In this document: positions 1 through 6,964 of the stretch, piece after piece
Position numbering within the stretch: the first letter of the stretch is position 1
Layout: every line of letters begins with the position of its first letter
From: Euperipatoides rowelli
Lineage: Eukaryota; Onychophora; Udeonychophora; Euonychophora; Peripatopsidae
DNA: 10,552 nt
Direction: 5' to 3' (one strand)
NCBI GenBank assembly: GCA_003024985.2
Contig: PXIH01S0029346.1
The notes under the pieces: model-generated
What the model was told of the DNA's origin: nothing
The model's database searches: none
Seen by the model: the letters and a program-made list of their open reading frames with translations, nothing else
Translations under genes and position numbers: made by a program

Positions 1-40
1 ATATATATATATATATATAAATAAATAATAATAATAAAAA
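1..40. repeat. AT-rich simple repeat at the window edge
   Basis: The first 19 bases alternate A and T, followed by AAT/AAAT-type units up to about base 40. On the minus strand this reads as TTTATTATTATT and then (TA)n. Many LINEs end in short simple repeats, so this could be the 3' tail of the minus-strand LINE fossil that begins to its right. That link is inference: an ordinary microsatellite fits equally well, and the tract is cut by the window edge. Confidence 0.8.
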
Positions 41-525
41 GGTCAACCCACCATAACTTTATTGACATAGGTGGACTTTACATTAACAAATAAAAGACAA
101 TCTAATACAAACATAGGGAAAATTACAAAACACATAATAAACTATAACAATCAAAATAGAAAAGTGTAATTTTCCTTAAGTTATCACATAAATATTAAAT
201 GCCAAAAAATTAAAAAAAAGTTGAAAGAAGGTAATGGCTATTATATATGCCAGGATTTTCTAACTTGAAAAATAATAAATTCTTAACATATTTTCTTAAT
301 TTTCCCCAAGAAAAAAAACCCATCCATGGTCTCAATTTCATATTCTCAAAAAGGGATTAATTTCTAATTTTTCAGATTACAGGGAGGGCATATAAATCAA
401 CAAATAAAAAAAAAATTATTCTGTAATAAGTATAATAACAAAAAGTATAAATAAATCCCTGCAATTTGCATATCAAAATTCCTCAAAAAAAAAAAAAAAA
501 TCCTCAAATAAAAAAAAATGAATAA
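41..525. other. AT-rich non-coding stretch, possible LINE 3' UTR
   Basis: No recognisable coding sequence was found on either strand. The stretch has several A-runs (about 401-411, 486-499 and 510-518). It also has a small inverted motif, GTCAACCCACC at about 44-54 facing AGGTGGAC at about 69-76. It lies directly downstream, in minus-strand sense, of the LINE B ORF2 C-terminus, so it may be that element's 3' untranslated region. No poly(A) tail in the minus orientation is visible, so the LINE 3' boundary cannot be placed. Confidence 0.4.
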
Positions 526-708
526 CTACATTGAAAATACAAAGTTATACAGAAAATGAATGTGTTTTATCTCACCATTTTCAGTACAAAATTGAAATTT
601 TCTATCAACCTCAAAATTATATTTAGAATTAAAAAAAAAAACACCTATAGGTGGACCACCATGTATCAGTTTAAAAAAGAAGTCATAAATGTTAGGCACT
701 GAGCCTAA
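526..708 (-). pseudogene. LINE B ORF2 C-terminal Cys/His region (fossil)
   Basis: An open minus-strand frame resembles the C-terminal region of L1-type ORF2 proteins, which often carries a C-x-F-C ... E-T-x-x-H-x-F-x-x-C pattern. Here the segment reads FQFCTENGEIKHIHFLY. The second cysteine (codon 586-588) and the histidine near 562-564 are kept. The positions where the first and last cysteines are expected hold Phe and Tyr, each one base away from Cys. The preceding residues (KLIHGGPP, then SKYNFEVD) also fit this region. The frame ends at a stop near 526, a plausible end of ORF2. The open frame formally extends to 729, but that part lies inside the terminal repeat of the inserted element and is not original sequence. 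Confidence 0.5.
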
Positions 709-755
709 GGCCAGCCATAGATGCAACATTTAATTGCACAATAATAACTGCACAA
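709..755 (+). repeat. Left terminal inverted repeat of the MITE
   Basis: It starts GGCCAGCCATAGATGC and runs to about ACTGCACAA. Compared with the right terminus it shows scattered substitutions, mostly transitions. This pattern suggests the element has aged but is still easily aligned. Confidence 0.75.
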
Positions 756-1130
756 GTCAATTGTTGCAAGTAAACAGAGTGTCTAGGTGAGGAAACTGCA
801 CATTTTAGATGCTTGTGCAAGTGATTTGTGCAAGATAAAAAAATTTTATTTTATTTTTGCTTCCACCTGGGCAAGTCTAGCTATAGAACACTTTGTCTGG
901 GGTGAGTTTGAGCAATCTTTAGGCTACTCAGTTTTTTTTTTTTAAGCCAATCTTTAGGTACTGTTTTGTGAGAGTAAACATTTATCTTAAGTAGCCATTT
1001 CTATAACACTACTTTCTAACATGTTTGGAGCCTTTTTTTTTAAGTATTATAAATACAGAAATTATTGTCACAAGTGCACTATCTTCATCTTCAGACGCCA
1101 TGTTTGAACAAATTCCAACAACAATAAATG

Positions 1131-1177
1131 TGTGCAGTTAATATTGTGCAGTTAAACATTGTGTCTAAGGAATGACC
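1131..1177 (-). repeat. Internal duplicate of the right terminal repeat of the MITE
   Basis: This stretch (TGTGCAGTTAATATTGTGCA onward, ending in AATGACC) is a direct copy of the right terminus at 1209-1254, about 78 bp inward. The two copies agree over most of about 46 positions. The outermost bases differ: the inner copy ends ...AAGGAATGACC and the outer copy ends ...ATGGCTGTCC. Duplicated subterminal repeats of this kind often bind transposase. Confidence 0.65.
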
Positions 1178-1208
1178 TACACAAGTCTGTTAATTGCAAT
1201 GATATATT

Positions 1209-1254
1209 TGTGCAGTTAATATTGCACAGTTAAACATTGCATCTATGGCTGTCC
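1209..1254 (-). repeat. Right terminal inverted repeat of the MITE
   Basis: This is the reverse complement of the left end at 709-755, ending ATCTATGGCTGTCC and followed directly by the TAA duplication. An open plus-strand frame that begins at 1245 starts inside this repeat and is judged spurious. Confidence 0.75.
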
Positions 1255-1257
1255 TAA

Positions 1258-1464
1258 CTTGTCCAAACAAGTATAGAACTTTTAACATTTTTAACCTCAT
1301 TTTCAACTACATTATCAATTTGCATTATAACTGCATATTGTTTACAAGTGAATTTAGTGGGATTTTGGATATTAATAATATCATTGACTTCATCACCATT
1401 TTTTTAATGGTAGCCATAATTTTGAACAGCTTGCCAGCACCTACTTTCTCCATATATCATTCAC
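1258..1464 (-). pseudogene. LINE B ORF2, region between thumb and C-terminus (weak)
   Basis: One minus-strand frame stays mostly open here, with an internal stop at 1404-1406. It yields a charged, Asn-rich peptide including NDIINIQNPTKF and KQYAVIMQIDNVVENEVKN. Length and position fit the linker that joins the L1-type RT to the C-terminal Cys/His domain, where segments of the kind YxxIxxxIPxxWxxxIK are common. The match is loose. The frame does not join the downstream 526-708 frame directly, even after removing the inserted element, so an additional frameshift is needed. Confidence 0.3.
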
Positions 1465-1557
1465 AAAAGTATATAATTTATTTAAAAAATTAAAAGAATA
1501 TTTAGCATAAGGGGAAAAAAATGTGCAAAGAATAATGTTAACTAAATTTCACTCTGG

Positions 1558-1890
1558 TTAACCAAGATATTCAGTATAAATTGATCTTATTTTTTCATTG
1601 ACCAATTCAAAGTATTTAATCAATTGATTTTGCATTTTAACTTTCACCATTGGACCAATGAATGGATAAAGCAACCCATTATGCCAATTAGGCAAATCTG
1701 GCACATATTCTTGAACTATGCAATAATTCCTTATTAAATTGGGAACCTGTAATGTGAGCAAATCTGTTTATTTTTGGAAAACTTCTCCAAAACCCTCAGT
1801 ATTCTTGACAAGAATCCCAATATCATCAATAAAGCTTAAAGTAACTAAAGGCTGCATGAATTTTGGTAACAAAATTCCAACTTTTAACTT
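1558..1890 (-). pseudogene. LINE B reverse transcriptase, motif C and thumb (fossil)
   Basis: One minus-strand frame runs from about 1890 down to 1558 with a single internal stop near 1770. It contains LSFIDDIGILVKNTEGF, with the box FIDD at 1822-1833, where active elements have Y/F-A-D-D. The downstream part (YVPDLPNWHN, then a Lys-rich stretch) lies where the RT thumb is expected. The two aspartates that bind metal in motif C are retained, but Ala has become Ile. Polymerase function is excluded by the breaks around it. Confidence 0.65.
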
Positions 1891-1892
1891 AT

Positions 1893-1961
1893 TCATTGTT
1901 TGACTAATGGATCTAAATACAATGCAAACAGATTATTACTTAGAGGAGAGCCTTGTGTTAA
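1893..1961 (-). pseudogene. LINE B reverse transcriptase, motif B (fossil)
   Basis: In a frame different from its neighbours the minus strand reads LTQGSPLSNNLFALYLDPL and then a stop at 1893-1895. The QGSPLSxxLF signature is the template-grip motif B of LINE reverse transcriptases, with the expected LYLxPL continuation of L1/Tx1-type enzymes. It needs one frameshift to join motif A upstream and another to join motif C downstream. Confidence 0.75.
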
Positions 1962-2193
1962 TTTTCTTCTTACTCAAATGGAACAAGTAAAGATTGTTGC
2001 TATACTCAATACACACCTGCTTATTTACAATATTATTAAATCTCAGGATAACTTTAGATGTCCAAAGTATTTTTTTAATTTGCACAATCAGATATGGATT
2101 AAAATTAAAGTCAAAGGCTTTAGAAACTCCCAGAAATACAAAAGTCACCTTCTTCATTTGACCAATTTTAATTTGCTCTTTAGCTTGTTGCAC
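1962..2193 (-). pseudogene. LINE B reverse transcriptase, motif A (fossil)
   Basis: This open minus-strand segment carries KKVTFVFLGVSKAFD near 2110-2150, followed by a stretch like the conserved helix after motif A (NPYLIVQIKKI, later CIEYSNN). In active LINEs this motif is LDxxKAFD, and the first aspartate binds catalytic metal. Here that position is Gly, consistent with a GAT to GGT change, so a key residue is missing. The upstream residues QQAKEQIKIGQMKK match the usual approach to motif A. The plus-strand frame over the same bases (1900-2199) is its shadow. Confidence 0.75.
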
Positions 2194-2223
2194 TTATAAA
2201 ATCACATTGTGTTGAATTTTCCT

Positions 2224-2610
2224 TTAATGAAAATTTAAAAAGAGATAATAAGGAAGGAAATACACTAGCAGCCTTAAGTTCAAAATATTGACTAAAATAT
2301 TTGAGTCCAAATTAGAAATATTAATAGGCCTTAATTTTTTTATGTGTATGCTATTGTTATTTTGAATTCTTTGTTTTAGAAACAAAATTAAATATGATTT
2401 TAGCAGAGATTGATTTAATAACCAATAATTAAATCTTTCAAGAAGGATAGGATCAAAAATATACACAATCTTTTTATACAGTCAACATATCTGGAAGCAC
2501 TTCTTAAATTTGAGGTTTCAACAGCCTTTTTTATATAATTTTGGTTTATAAAAAAATTAAAATCCAAATGACTTTGTTCAAAAATATCAAATTAAATATC
2601 TTTTTGAGAG
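2224..2610 (-). pseudogene. LINE B reverse transcriptase, fingers (fossil)
   Basis: The minus-strand frame from 2466 to 2224 reads SLLKSYLILFLKQ, then KKLRPINISNLD at 2305-2337, then ILVNILNLRL. This follows the LINE RT fingers pattern in which a Lys of the IPK motif precedes RPISLxNxxYKIxxKILxxRL. Upstream, to about 2610, a broken frame continues with a typical pre-fingers region (FFINQNYIKKAVE and FDPILLERFN). The pattern supports the L1/Tx1 group over RTE or CR1, by eye only. Confidence 0.7.
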
Positions 2611-3218
2611 GTTAATAATGGGTAGGTAACTTCATTATATACCTTATGAAAAAGTTCCTATTTGCTTTGACAAAATTATCACTCTTAACACATGTATAAT
2701 TGATAGTGATAATGTGTAATCAATTATTAAGTTTATGACAAAACAATAACTAATATCTATAATATGGTTTTAAAAACAAAGTGTTTGATTTTTCCAATTC
2801 AATATATAATTTTAATTTATTTTGGCAAAAAATAAAAGTATAGTCTAACAATCAGCAACTTGTATATTAGTAGACCTTTTAAATTGACTATTTACATATC
2901 TAATATTCTTTGCAATATTATTCAAAAATTCACCCAATTATAATTGGAACTAAAAAAGCTTTGCATTATTTTCCTTAGCCTCTAAATAAATATCACTATA
3001 ATCTTAATAAAAAAGACTAATGCAGGGCGAACAAAATTATGATGTTGATACTATGAAAAAATAGGAACCAGTTGAGATTTTCTTAAGTGAAATTGAGAAA
3101 TCAGGAAATCAGGTATACATGATCCAAGAATTTAGCTGGTTTTACTAAATAATTATAATTTGACCCTCAAAAACCCTAACAAAAATGAAAATCAATTCTG
3201 ACAAAATGTGCTTTGACC
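2611..3218 (-). pseudogene. LINE B linker between endonuclease and RT (degenerate)
   Basis: Only short open pieces survive on the minus strand, such as YSDIYLEAKENNAKLF near 2950-3000 and NIAKNIRYVNSQF near 2880-2930. They are rich in Lys, Asn and Glu. Position between two recognised LINE domains is the main reason to call this ORF2 linker. No independent domain is visible. Confidence 0.4.
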
Positions 3219-3542
3219 TCACAACATCAAAGAAATTTCCACTTTTTTAACAAAAATACTAAATTCCCCCAGGAGCTTTAAATCCTTCACACGAAAGTCA
3301 CCAGCTATAATAACATTTTGATTTTCTGGAACAATATATTGAATTATTTCATTTAATATTGCTTTGTTAGCTAATAAAGCATTAGGAGCACAATAATTAA
3401 TAAATAAAATTGTATATAAAAGCTTTAGTAGGTACAAGAATTGGGTAGAGGAACCTGCTATGCCCCTAGTATCAGAATTTTGCAGATTTAGGGGGAAAAA
3501 ATAATAAGCAATCATAAATAAACTTATTATACATAATTTCAC
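3219..3542 (-). pseudogene. LINE B AP-like endonuclease, C-terminal half (fossil)
   Basis: This is a 107-codon minus-strand frame. Residues 24-30 read DTRGIAG, residues 48-54 read INYCAPN (3381-3401), and residues 76-84 read NVIIAGDFR (GDFR at 3291-3302). These correspond to the RGxA segment, the strand ending in YAPN, and the GGDFN box of exonuclease-endonuclease-phosphatase domains in LINEs. The domain nicks target DNA to prime reverse transcription. The Asn of GDFN, which contacts the active site, is Arg here. The N-terminal part of the domain is barely recognisable upstream to about 3790 (short pieces such as GNTNGLIF and FNTDDFLAIG). Confidence 0.75.
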
Positions 3543-3790
3543 AACTTTTTACAGTAATTGAATAAGCCAATTGAAAGTTAAACAGCATTAGGTAAGAGGA
3601 TAATGAACCTACCTATGGCTAAGAAGTCATCAGTGTTAAATGATTTGGCTAAGATTAACATAAAATTCAAATTGTTATTTAGACAATTATAAATTTAGTT
3701 TAAATAAAAAGCCATATCAACTTTTTATGGATAAACTAAATGAAAAATTAAACCATTTGTATTCCCTATATTGTCTAAGTTAAATGATAA

Positions 3791-4050
3791 CACTAGCCTA
3801 CTCACAAAAAGATACATAAATTCAATAAAACAAAAGTCAATTATAATACTAACATCAATAAATTAAATTCTTGAGAAATTTTAGTCAGGCTGACAGTTTC
3901 AATGAAAAAAGAAAATACAATTAGGATATACAACACTACACTTTTCCTATACCTGCAATGTTAACATAGGCCTAGCCAAGCTAATCTTATTTTAAAAATG
4001 TCTGTGCTAAAAAATTTTTGTAACTTTTTAATAAATTGACATAATTCAAA
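3791..4050. other. Probable junction between the two LINE fossils
   Basis: No protein similarity is seen on either strand here. The segment lies between the end of the LINE A endonuclease and the start of the LINE B endonuclease. If B inserted into A, the 5' junction of B should fall in this interval. I could not see an obvious target-site duplication. Confidence 0.3.
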
Positions 4051-4194
4051 AATAATTAACTACAATGTTATTCTTTACTATCATAAAATATAAGCCAGAA
4101 ATAAAATTCTAAAGAAAAAAAACTATTGTTAGGTGACAAAGAACCAAAATGACTTTTGCATATAGCCTATAGTTTTGCAATGATAAAATCTAAA

Positions 4195-4493
4195 TATACT
4201 ACAAAAAAAAAAAAAACATTAAATTTTAAGGTAAATTCTACCAAAAAAAATATATTACAGAATTAACTTAAAAGATGAACTAGAAAGATGTCTAGCTCTT
4301 GCACTAGACATCTTTCCCTTTTGAGACCAAAAATGGACACTAAAAACATAATTCTGTTTTCTTAAAAAACGTTGTTGCCCTAACAAATTACCTCTAAAAC
4401 AATACATTTTGAATCAACTTTTATAACATTTATGTTAGAAGGATTTAGAAACTTAGCAATCAGTATTTCAATGCTCTGCTTAGTAATATTCAA
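4195..4493 (-). pseudogene. LINE A endonuclease domain, ORF2 N-terminal part (fossil)
   Basis: A single minus-strand frame from 4493 to about 4200 has only three internal stops. It carries QSIEILIAKF, SNINVIKVDSKCIVLEVI, IMFLVSIFGLKRER, ELDIFLVHL and finally FFLVEFTLKFN. Position by position this follows the LINE endonuclease order RGxAILI, a strand ending VxxD..GR.vvLev, the SIYGPNxx strand, the following helix, and the GDFN box. The SIFGLKRER segment corresponds to a YGPN-type motif, unlike the YAPN-type motif of LINE B, so this is a different family or lineage. Frame coherence over about 100 codons argues against chance. Confidence 0.5.
4283..4316. repeat. Perfect 13-bp hairpin
   Basis: GAAAGATGTCTAG (4283-4295) is followed by the 8-base loop CTCTTGCA and then its exact reverse complement (4304-4316). 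AAAAG and CTTTT pairs lie further out. It falls inside the decayed LINE A endonuclease, where a perfect stem would not be expected by descent. Function, if any, is unknown. Confidence 0.85.
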
Positions 4494-4513
4494 TTACTAA
4501 ATTCAATTACTAA
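4488..4513 (+). repeat. Tandem 13-bp duplication
   Basis: ATTCAATTACTAA occurs twice in direct contact (4488-4500 and 4501-4513), four bases before the Helitron-like terminus at 4518. Replication slippage is the simplest explanation. Confidence 0.85.
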
Positions 4514-4517
4514 ACAA

Positions 4518-4760
4518 CTAGCGTTTAAGCCCGTTACAAGGGCATCAAACTTTTTTTTTAAAGTTTCTAAAAATAGTTCCTGCGCCCGAGAATAGATGAC
4601 ACTGTTACTGGCTTCGGAACATTATCATATTCCAATTAGATTTATAGATGTTGTTTAATGAGTCGAGTTACCTCGCAATGACTTTAAAGAACATAGGTTT
4701 CAATAAGCTGTGCAACACTGGAATGCATGGTAGTTTTACGTTGAACTTCACTAACCTAGT
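4518..4760 (-). mobile_element. Helitron-like element, 3' end at 4518; 5' end not located
   Basis: On the minus strand the sequence ends GCCCTTGTAACGGGC, a 7-base spacer, then CTAG, followed by a host T. Canonical Helitrons end in CTRR, lie before a host T, and carry a GC-rich hairpin about ten bases from the end. All three features fit. The stretch to about 4760 is richer in CpG and GC than its surroundings (for example GCGCCCGAG near 4583 and a CGAG-GTAA-CTCG hairpin at 4663-4675), which marks it as foreign. No Rep/helicase coding is present, so it is a short non-autonomous copy. The 5' end (TC after a host A) could not be fixed. Confidence 0.5.
4523..4550 (-). repeat. Helitron-like 3' terminal hairpin
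   Basis: The inner stem is GCCC (4529-4532) with GGGC (4540-4543) around a 7-base loop. The outer arms GTTT (4523-4526) and AAAC (4547-4550) extend it after a small internal loop. In Helitrons such a hairpin acts as the transposition terminator. Here only the structure is seen. Confidence 0.6.
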
Positions 4761-4959
4761 AAACATTAACATCAAAATTTAAAAAAAAAAAAAAAAACAT
4801 TTTACTGCTTGCATTATTACCACTATCAATGGAAACATTTATGAAGATTTTAAAAGCTATAATTACAATTTTTTTATTTTTTGTATCTGCCCACCCCCCA
4901 TCCTCTTTTGTTAACAATGAGCAGACTCATTGACTGCCTGTATATTTTCCAAAGATTCA
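4761..4959. other. A-run and unassigned sequence between Helitron-like element and ORF1
   Basis: The stretch includes a run of about 18 A bases near 4780-4797 and a short C-rich patch (CCCACCCCCCATCC at about 4890-4903). No coding similarity was recognised. The 5' end of the Helitron-like element, or of ORF2 of LINE A, may lie here. Confidence 0.4.
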
Positions 4960-5820
4960 GTCTGCCTGATCTTCTTAATAAATTTCAAATCACCAAATTC
5001 ACATGTTACAAAAAAATTACAATTTGAACTGGAATGTTCTATATCCATATTCTCATCATTTTAGAACACTCCTTTGGTCATTGTAACACAATAATATTGT
5101 CCTCATGAAGCAGGTCTTTCTCAATTATTTCTCTATCTTCATAAAAAAAACTGCAGGGTCACCATTAGAAGCTTTTTCAATATTATTTATCAAAGTTCTT
5201 GCATAAGATGTTGGCACTGATGTCCAGTTTTGAGCTGATAACTTGAACGCCATTTACAACATTTTTATCACATTGACACACATCATGCTGAATGTCCAAA
5301 CATTTCAAACAGTCCTCAGTCTCTGGCTTAATAATATCCATCCTTTGATATTATTTTTAGTATTTACCAAGTAAGGGAGCTATTGAGTTTGACATCCATC
5401 ATTTAATGTCATCATATTAAGGGTGAAGTATTATATTCTACTATGTCAGTTTTAAAACATTCCAGGTAGGCATTACGGAAAATACTTTATGTGTGGTTTA
5501 TAAATTTCTTCAATTTCATTATAAACAACAATCACTGGCATACAAAGCAGGCTAAATTTAACAATGTTGGTTGTTGGTAGAGCATCAGTAAATATAACTA
5601 TCTATTGCTCATATTTAATAAAAAGCTCTTTAAATTATGTCATGGCCTGAGTATTTTTAAAAACTATATGGCAGTTGGAAGGATACATAAGATTTCTTAT
5701 TTCCTCCAAGTATTGAAATAAACCTAAAGCATTAAGATTGCCAATCAATTTAACTATCATTATTTTGTATGCTTTATAATTGTCTTATATTAATACACAT
5801 ACATTAGTATTTGCCATCAT
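4960..5820 (-). pseudogene. LINE A ORF1-like fossil with RRM-like stretch and CCHC zinc knuckle
   Basis: From 5820 to 5472 one minus-strand frame holds 116 codons with only four stops. It includes KLIGNLNALGLFQYLEE, CHIVFKNTQAM and PVIVVYNEIEEIYKPHI. Alternating hydrophobic strands and a helix in this order resemble the RNA-recognition fold of L1/Tx1-type ORF1 proteins. After a frameshift (YLECFKTDIVEYN) and a gap, the frame at 5270-5340 reads KPETEDCLKCLDIQHDVCQC, an exact CX2CX4HX4C knuckle. In family ORF1 proteins a knuckle follows the RRM and binds the element's RNA. The tail to about 4960 is degenerate. The RRM assignment is inference; the knuckle spacing is seen directly. Confidence 0.5.
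5270..5311 (-). other. CCHC zinc-knuckle codons of the ORF1-like fossil
   Basis: The fourteen codons read CLKCLDIQHDVCQC, giving Cys, two residues, Cys, four residues, His, four residues, Cys. This is the retroviral-type knuckle spacing found in gag and in ORF1 of several LINE groups. All four zinc ligands survive although the surrounding frame is broken. Confidence 0.6.
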
Positions 5821-5990
5821 TTGTTTTAAATTTTAATCGGCATTTCTTTACTGGTAATATCACTTACACATAATGAATTTAACTGCAATTCCATGCCATT
5901 TCTCCAAATAACAAATGTTATCCAAATAGCTAGTTGAAAACTCAAATGTTGTTGATTTTAAACAAAACTCTGCTGCAAAAAAAAAAAAAA

Positions 5991-6964
5991 AAATATTATT
6001 CAAATTCATGTCACTTCTCAAAGATTAAATTATTTCAACAAACTTTTCCATTCGATAATACATAAAATAAGGACTAAATTAAAATTACATATCCAACTTA
6101 ATTTTATAAAATAAACCAATACATGAAGATGGTAGACCACTGCCAGTCACCCTCAAAAAAGGGTGGCACATTAGTCAATAAATTAAAATAAAAATTTGGA
6201 AATGAATAAATTTAAGGTAACATGAAATGAAAAGAATAAATTAAAACACTATTTGAATCCTAGTGATGATTAATCTAATTAAATTGTATGGAAATTTAAG
6301 TATTATTACCTGTGAAGAGATATGCATAAAGCTCTTAAGTAAGCATTTCAATGTTAATCGAATAAAAAGAGTGATTATAAATGAAAAGATAATGCAGTTG
6401 AACAAAAACTTAAAAATCAATTAAAATTGTTTAAAAATGGTATGAATGAAATGTTAAGAACTATAAATTATTATAATTCTATTCAGCAAGAATATATCTG
6501 CACTTGGAAGATAATAGCTATAGAATTGAAAATCATTTAAATCCATACTTTCCAATTAGTTTTTTGTCTTGCAATGAAACAGCCTGAAAGTCTTTGATCT
6601 AAGATTGAATATTTTGCAATCTTAATAGACCCCCTCCTCTCAGAACATTAAATTCTTTATGGTATGATTTTAAATTTGATTCACAGAGGGCGTATATATG
6701 ATCTTTTTAAAACTGAGAAGGAAGACAAAATAAAAACTAAAATAAGAAATTAATAGTTGTTTTTTTAAATAAAAAATAAGAAAAAATAACAATACAATAA
6801 AATTAATAAGAGATATGAAGAAATGAAAGTTGTAACATATAATCTTGGAATAATGAAAGAAAATAGAGGATAATAAATAATAAATGGTTGTTTAAAGTAA
6901 AAGCATATTCATTGAAGACAAAAGTTAAATTAAAGAAATGTGAAAAGCATAATGTAGAGTTAAA
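5991..6964. other. AT-rich stretch without recognised genes
   Basis: Neither strand shows a convincing reading frame. A small hairpin, CACCC facing GGGTG near 6149-6165, is the only local structure noted. From about 6720 the plus strand is strongly A-rich. Near 6894-6964 a plus-strand frame (KVKAYSLKTKV, then KKCEKHNVELK) might belong, after a frameshift, to the coiled-coil frame that follows. That connection is weak. Confidence 0.5.

Larger units (their letters stand above)
709..1254. mobile_element. 546-bp inverted-repeat element (MITE), PIF/Harbinger-like, TAA target duplication
   Basis: The two ends are inverted copies of each other. The left end begins GGCCAGCCATAGATGCAA and the right end, reverse-complemented, begins GGACAGCCATAGATGCAA. 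Similarity continues for about 46 bases on each side. TAA directly flanks both ends (706-708 and 1255-1257), which fits a 3-bp target duplication. A TWA-type 3-bp duplication and GG-starting termini are typical of PIF/Harbinger elements, so the assignment rests on ends alone. There is no transposase reading frame inside, so this is a non-autonomous element. It sits within the C-terminal part of the LINE B ORF2 fossil and is therefore younger than that LINE. Confidence 0.75.
526..3790 (-). mobile_element. Decayed LINE (LINE B), L1/Tx1-like, minus strand
   Basis: This is a fossil non-LTR retrotransposon. Its ORF2-type domains appear in the expected order when read leftwards on the minus strand. 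An apurinic-type endonuclease lies at 3219-3542, a lysine/asparagine-rich linker at about 2600-3200, and RT fingers with RPINISNLD at 2305-2331. RT palm follows with KAFD near 2110, GSPLS near 1950 and FIDD at 1822-1833. A thumb/connection segment lies at 1558-1761, and a C-terminal Cys/His region at 526-708. The reading frame shifts repeatedly and stops are common, so the copy is dead. The RPISxxN form of the fingers and the GSPLSxxLFALYLDPL palm suggest the L1/Tx1 branch, but no phylogeny was run. The 5' end near 3790 is a guess. A 546-bp element at 709-1254 interrupts it. Confidence 0.75.
4050..5990 (-). mobile_element. Second decayed LINE (LINE A): ORF1 plus start of ORF2, minus strand
   Basis: ORF1-like sequence with a zinc knuckle (about 4960-5820) is followed, in minus-strand order, by an endonuclease domain (about 4195-4493). 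Coding from the next domain on, the reverse transcriptase, does not follow. Instead a second endonuclease belonging to LINE B appears. LINEs usually lose their 5' end, so a copy with a 5' part and no 3' part suggests interruption by a later insertion. The interval also includes a Helitron-like end at 4518. The 5' boundary near 5990 is arbitrary. ORF1 and the endonuclease could also come from separate insertions. Confidence 0.5.

Noticed and set aside
709-729. Start of the 67-codon minus-strand frame within the MITE terminus
   Set aside because: Only the part below 709 belongs to the LINE. The upstream codons are terminal-repeat sequence read by accident.
1245-1493. 82-codon plus-strand open frame with hydrophobic, membrane-like composition
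   Set aside because: It begins inside the MITE terminal repeat and runs antisense to the LINE fossil. The hydrophobicity comes from T-rich sequence, and there is no family likeness.
1900-2199. 99-codon plus-strand open frame
   Set aside because: It is antisense to reverse transcriptase motifs A and B, whose minus-strand reading carries clear signatures.
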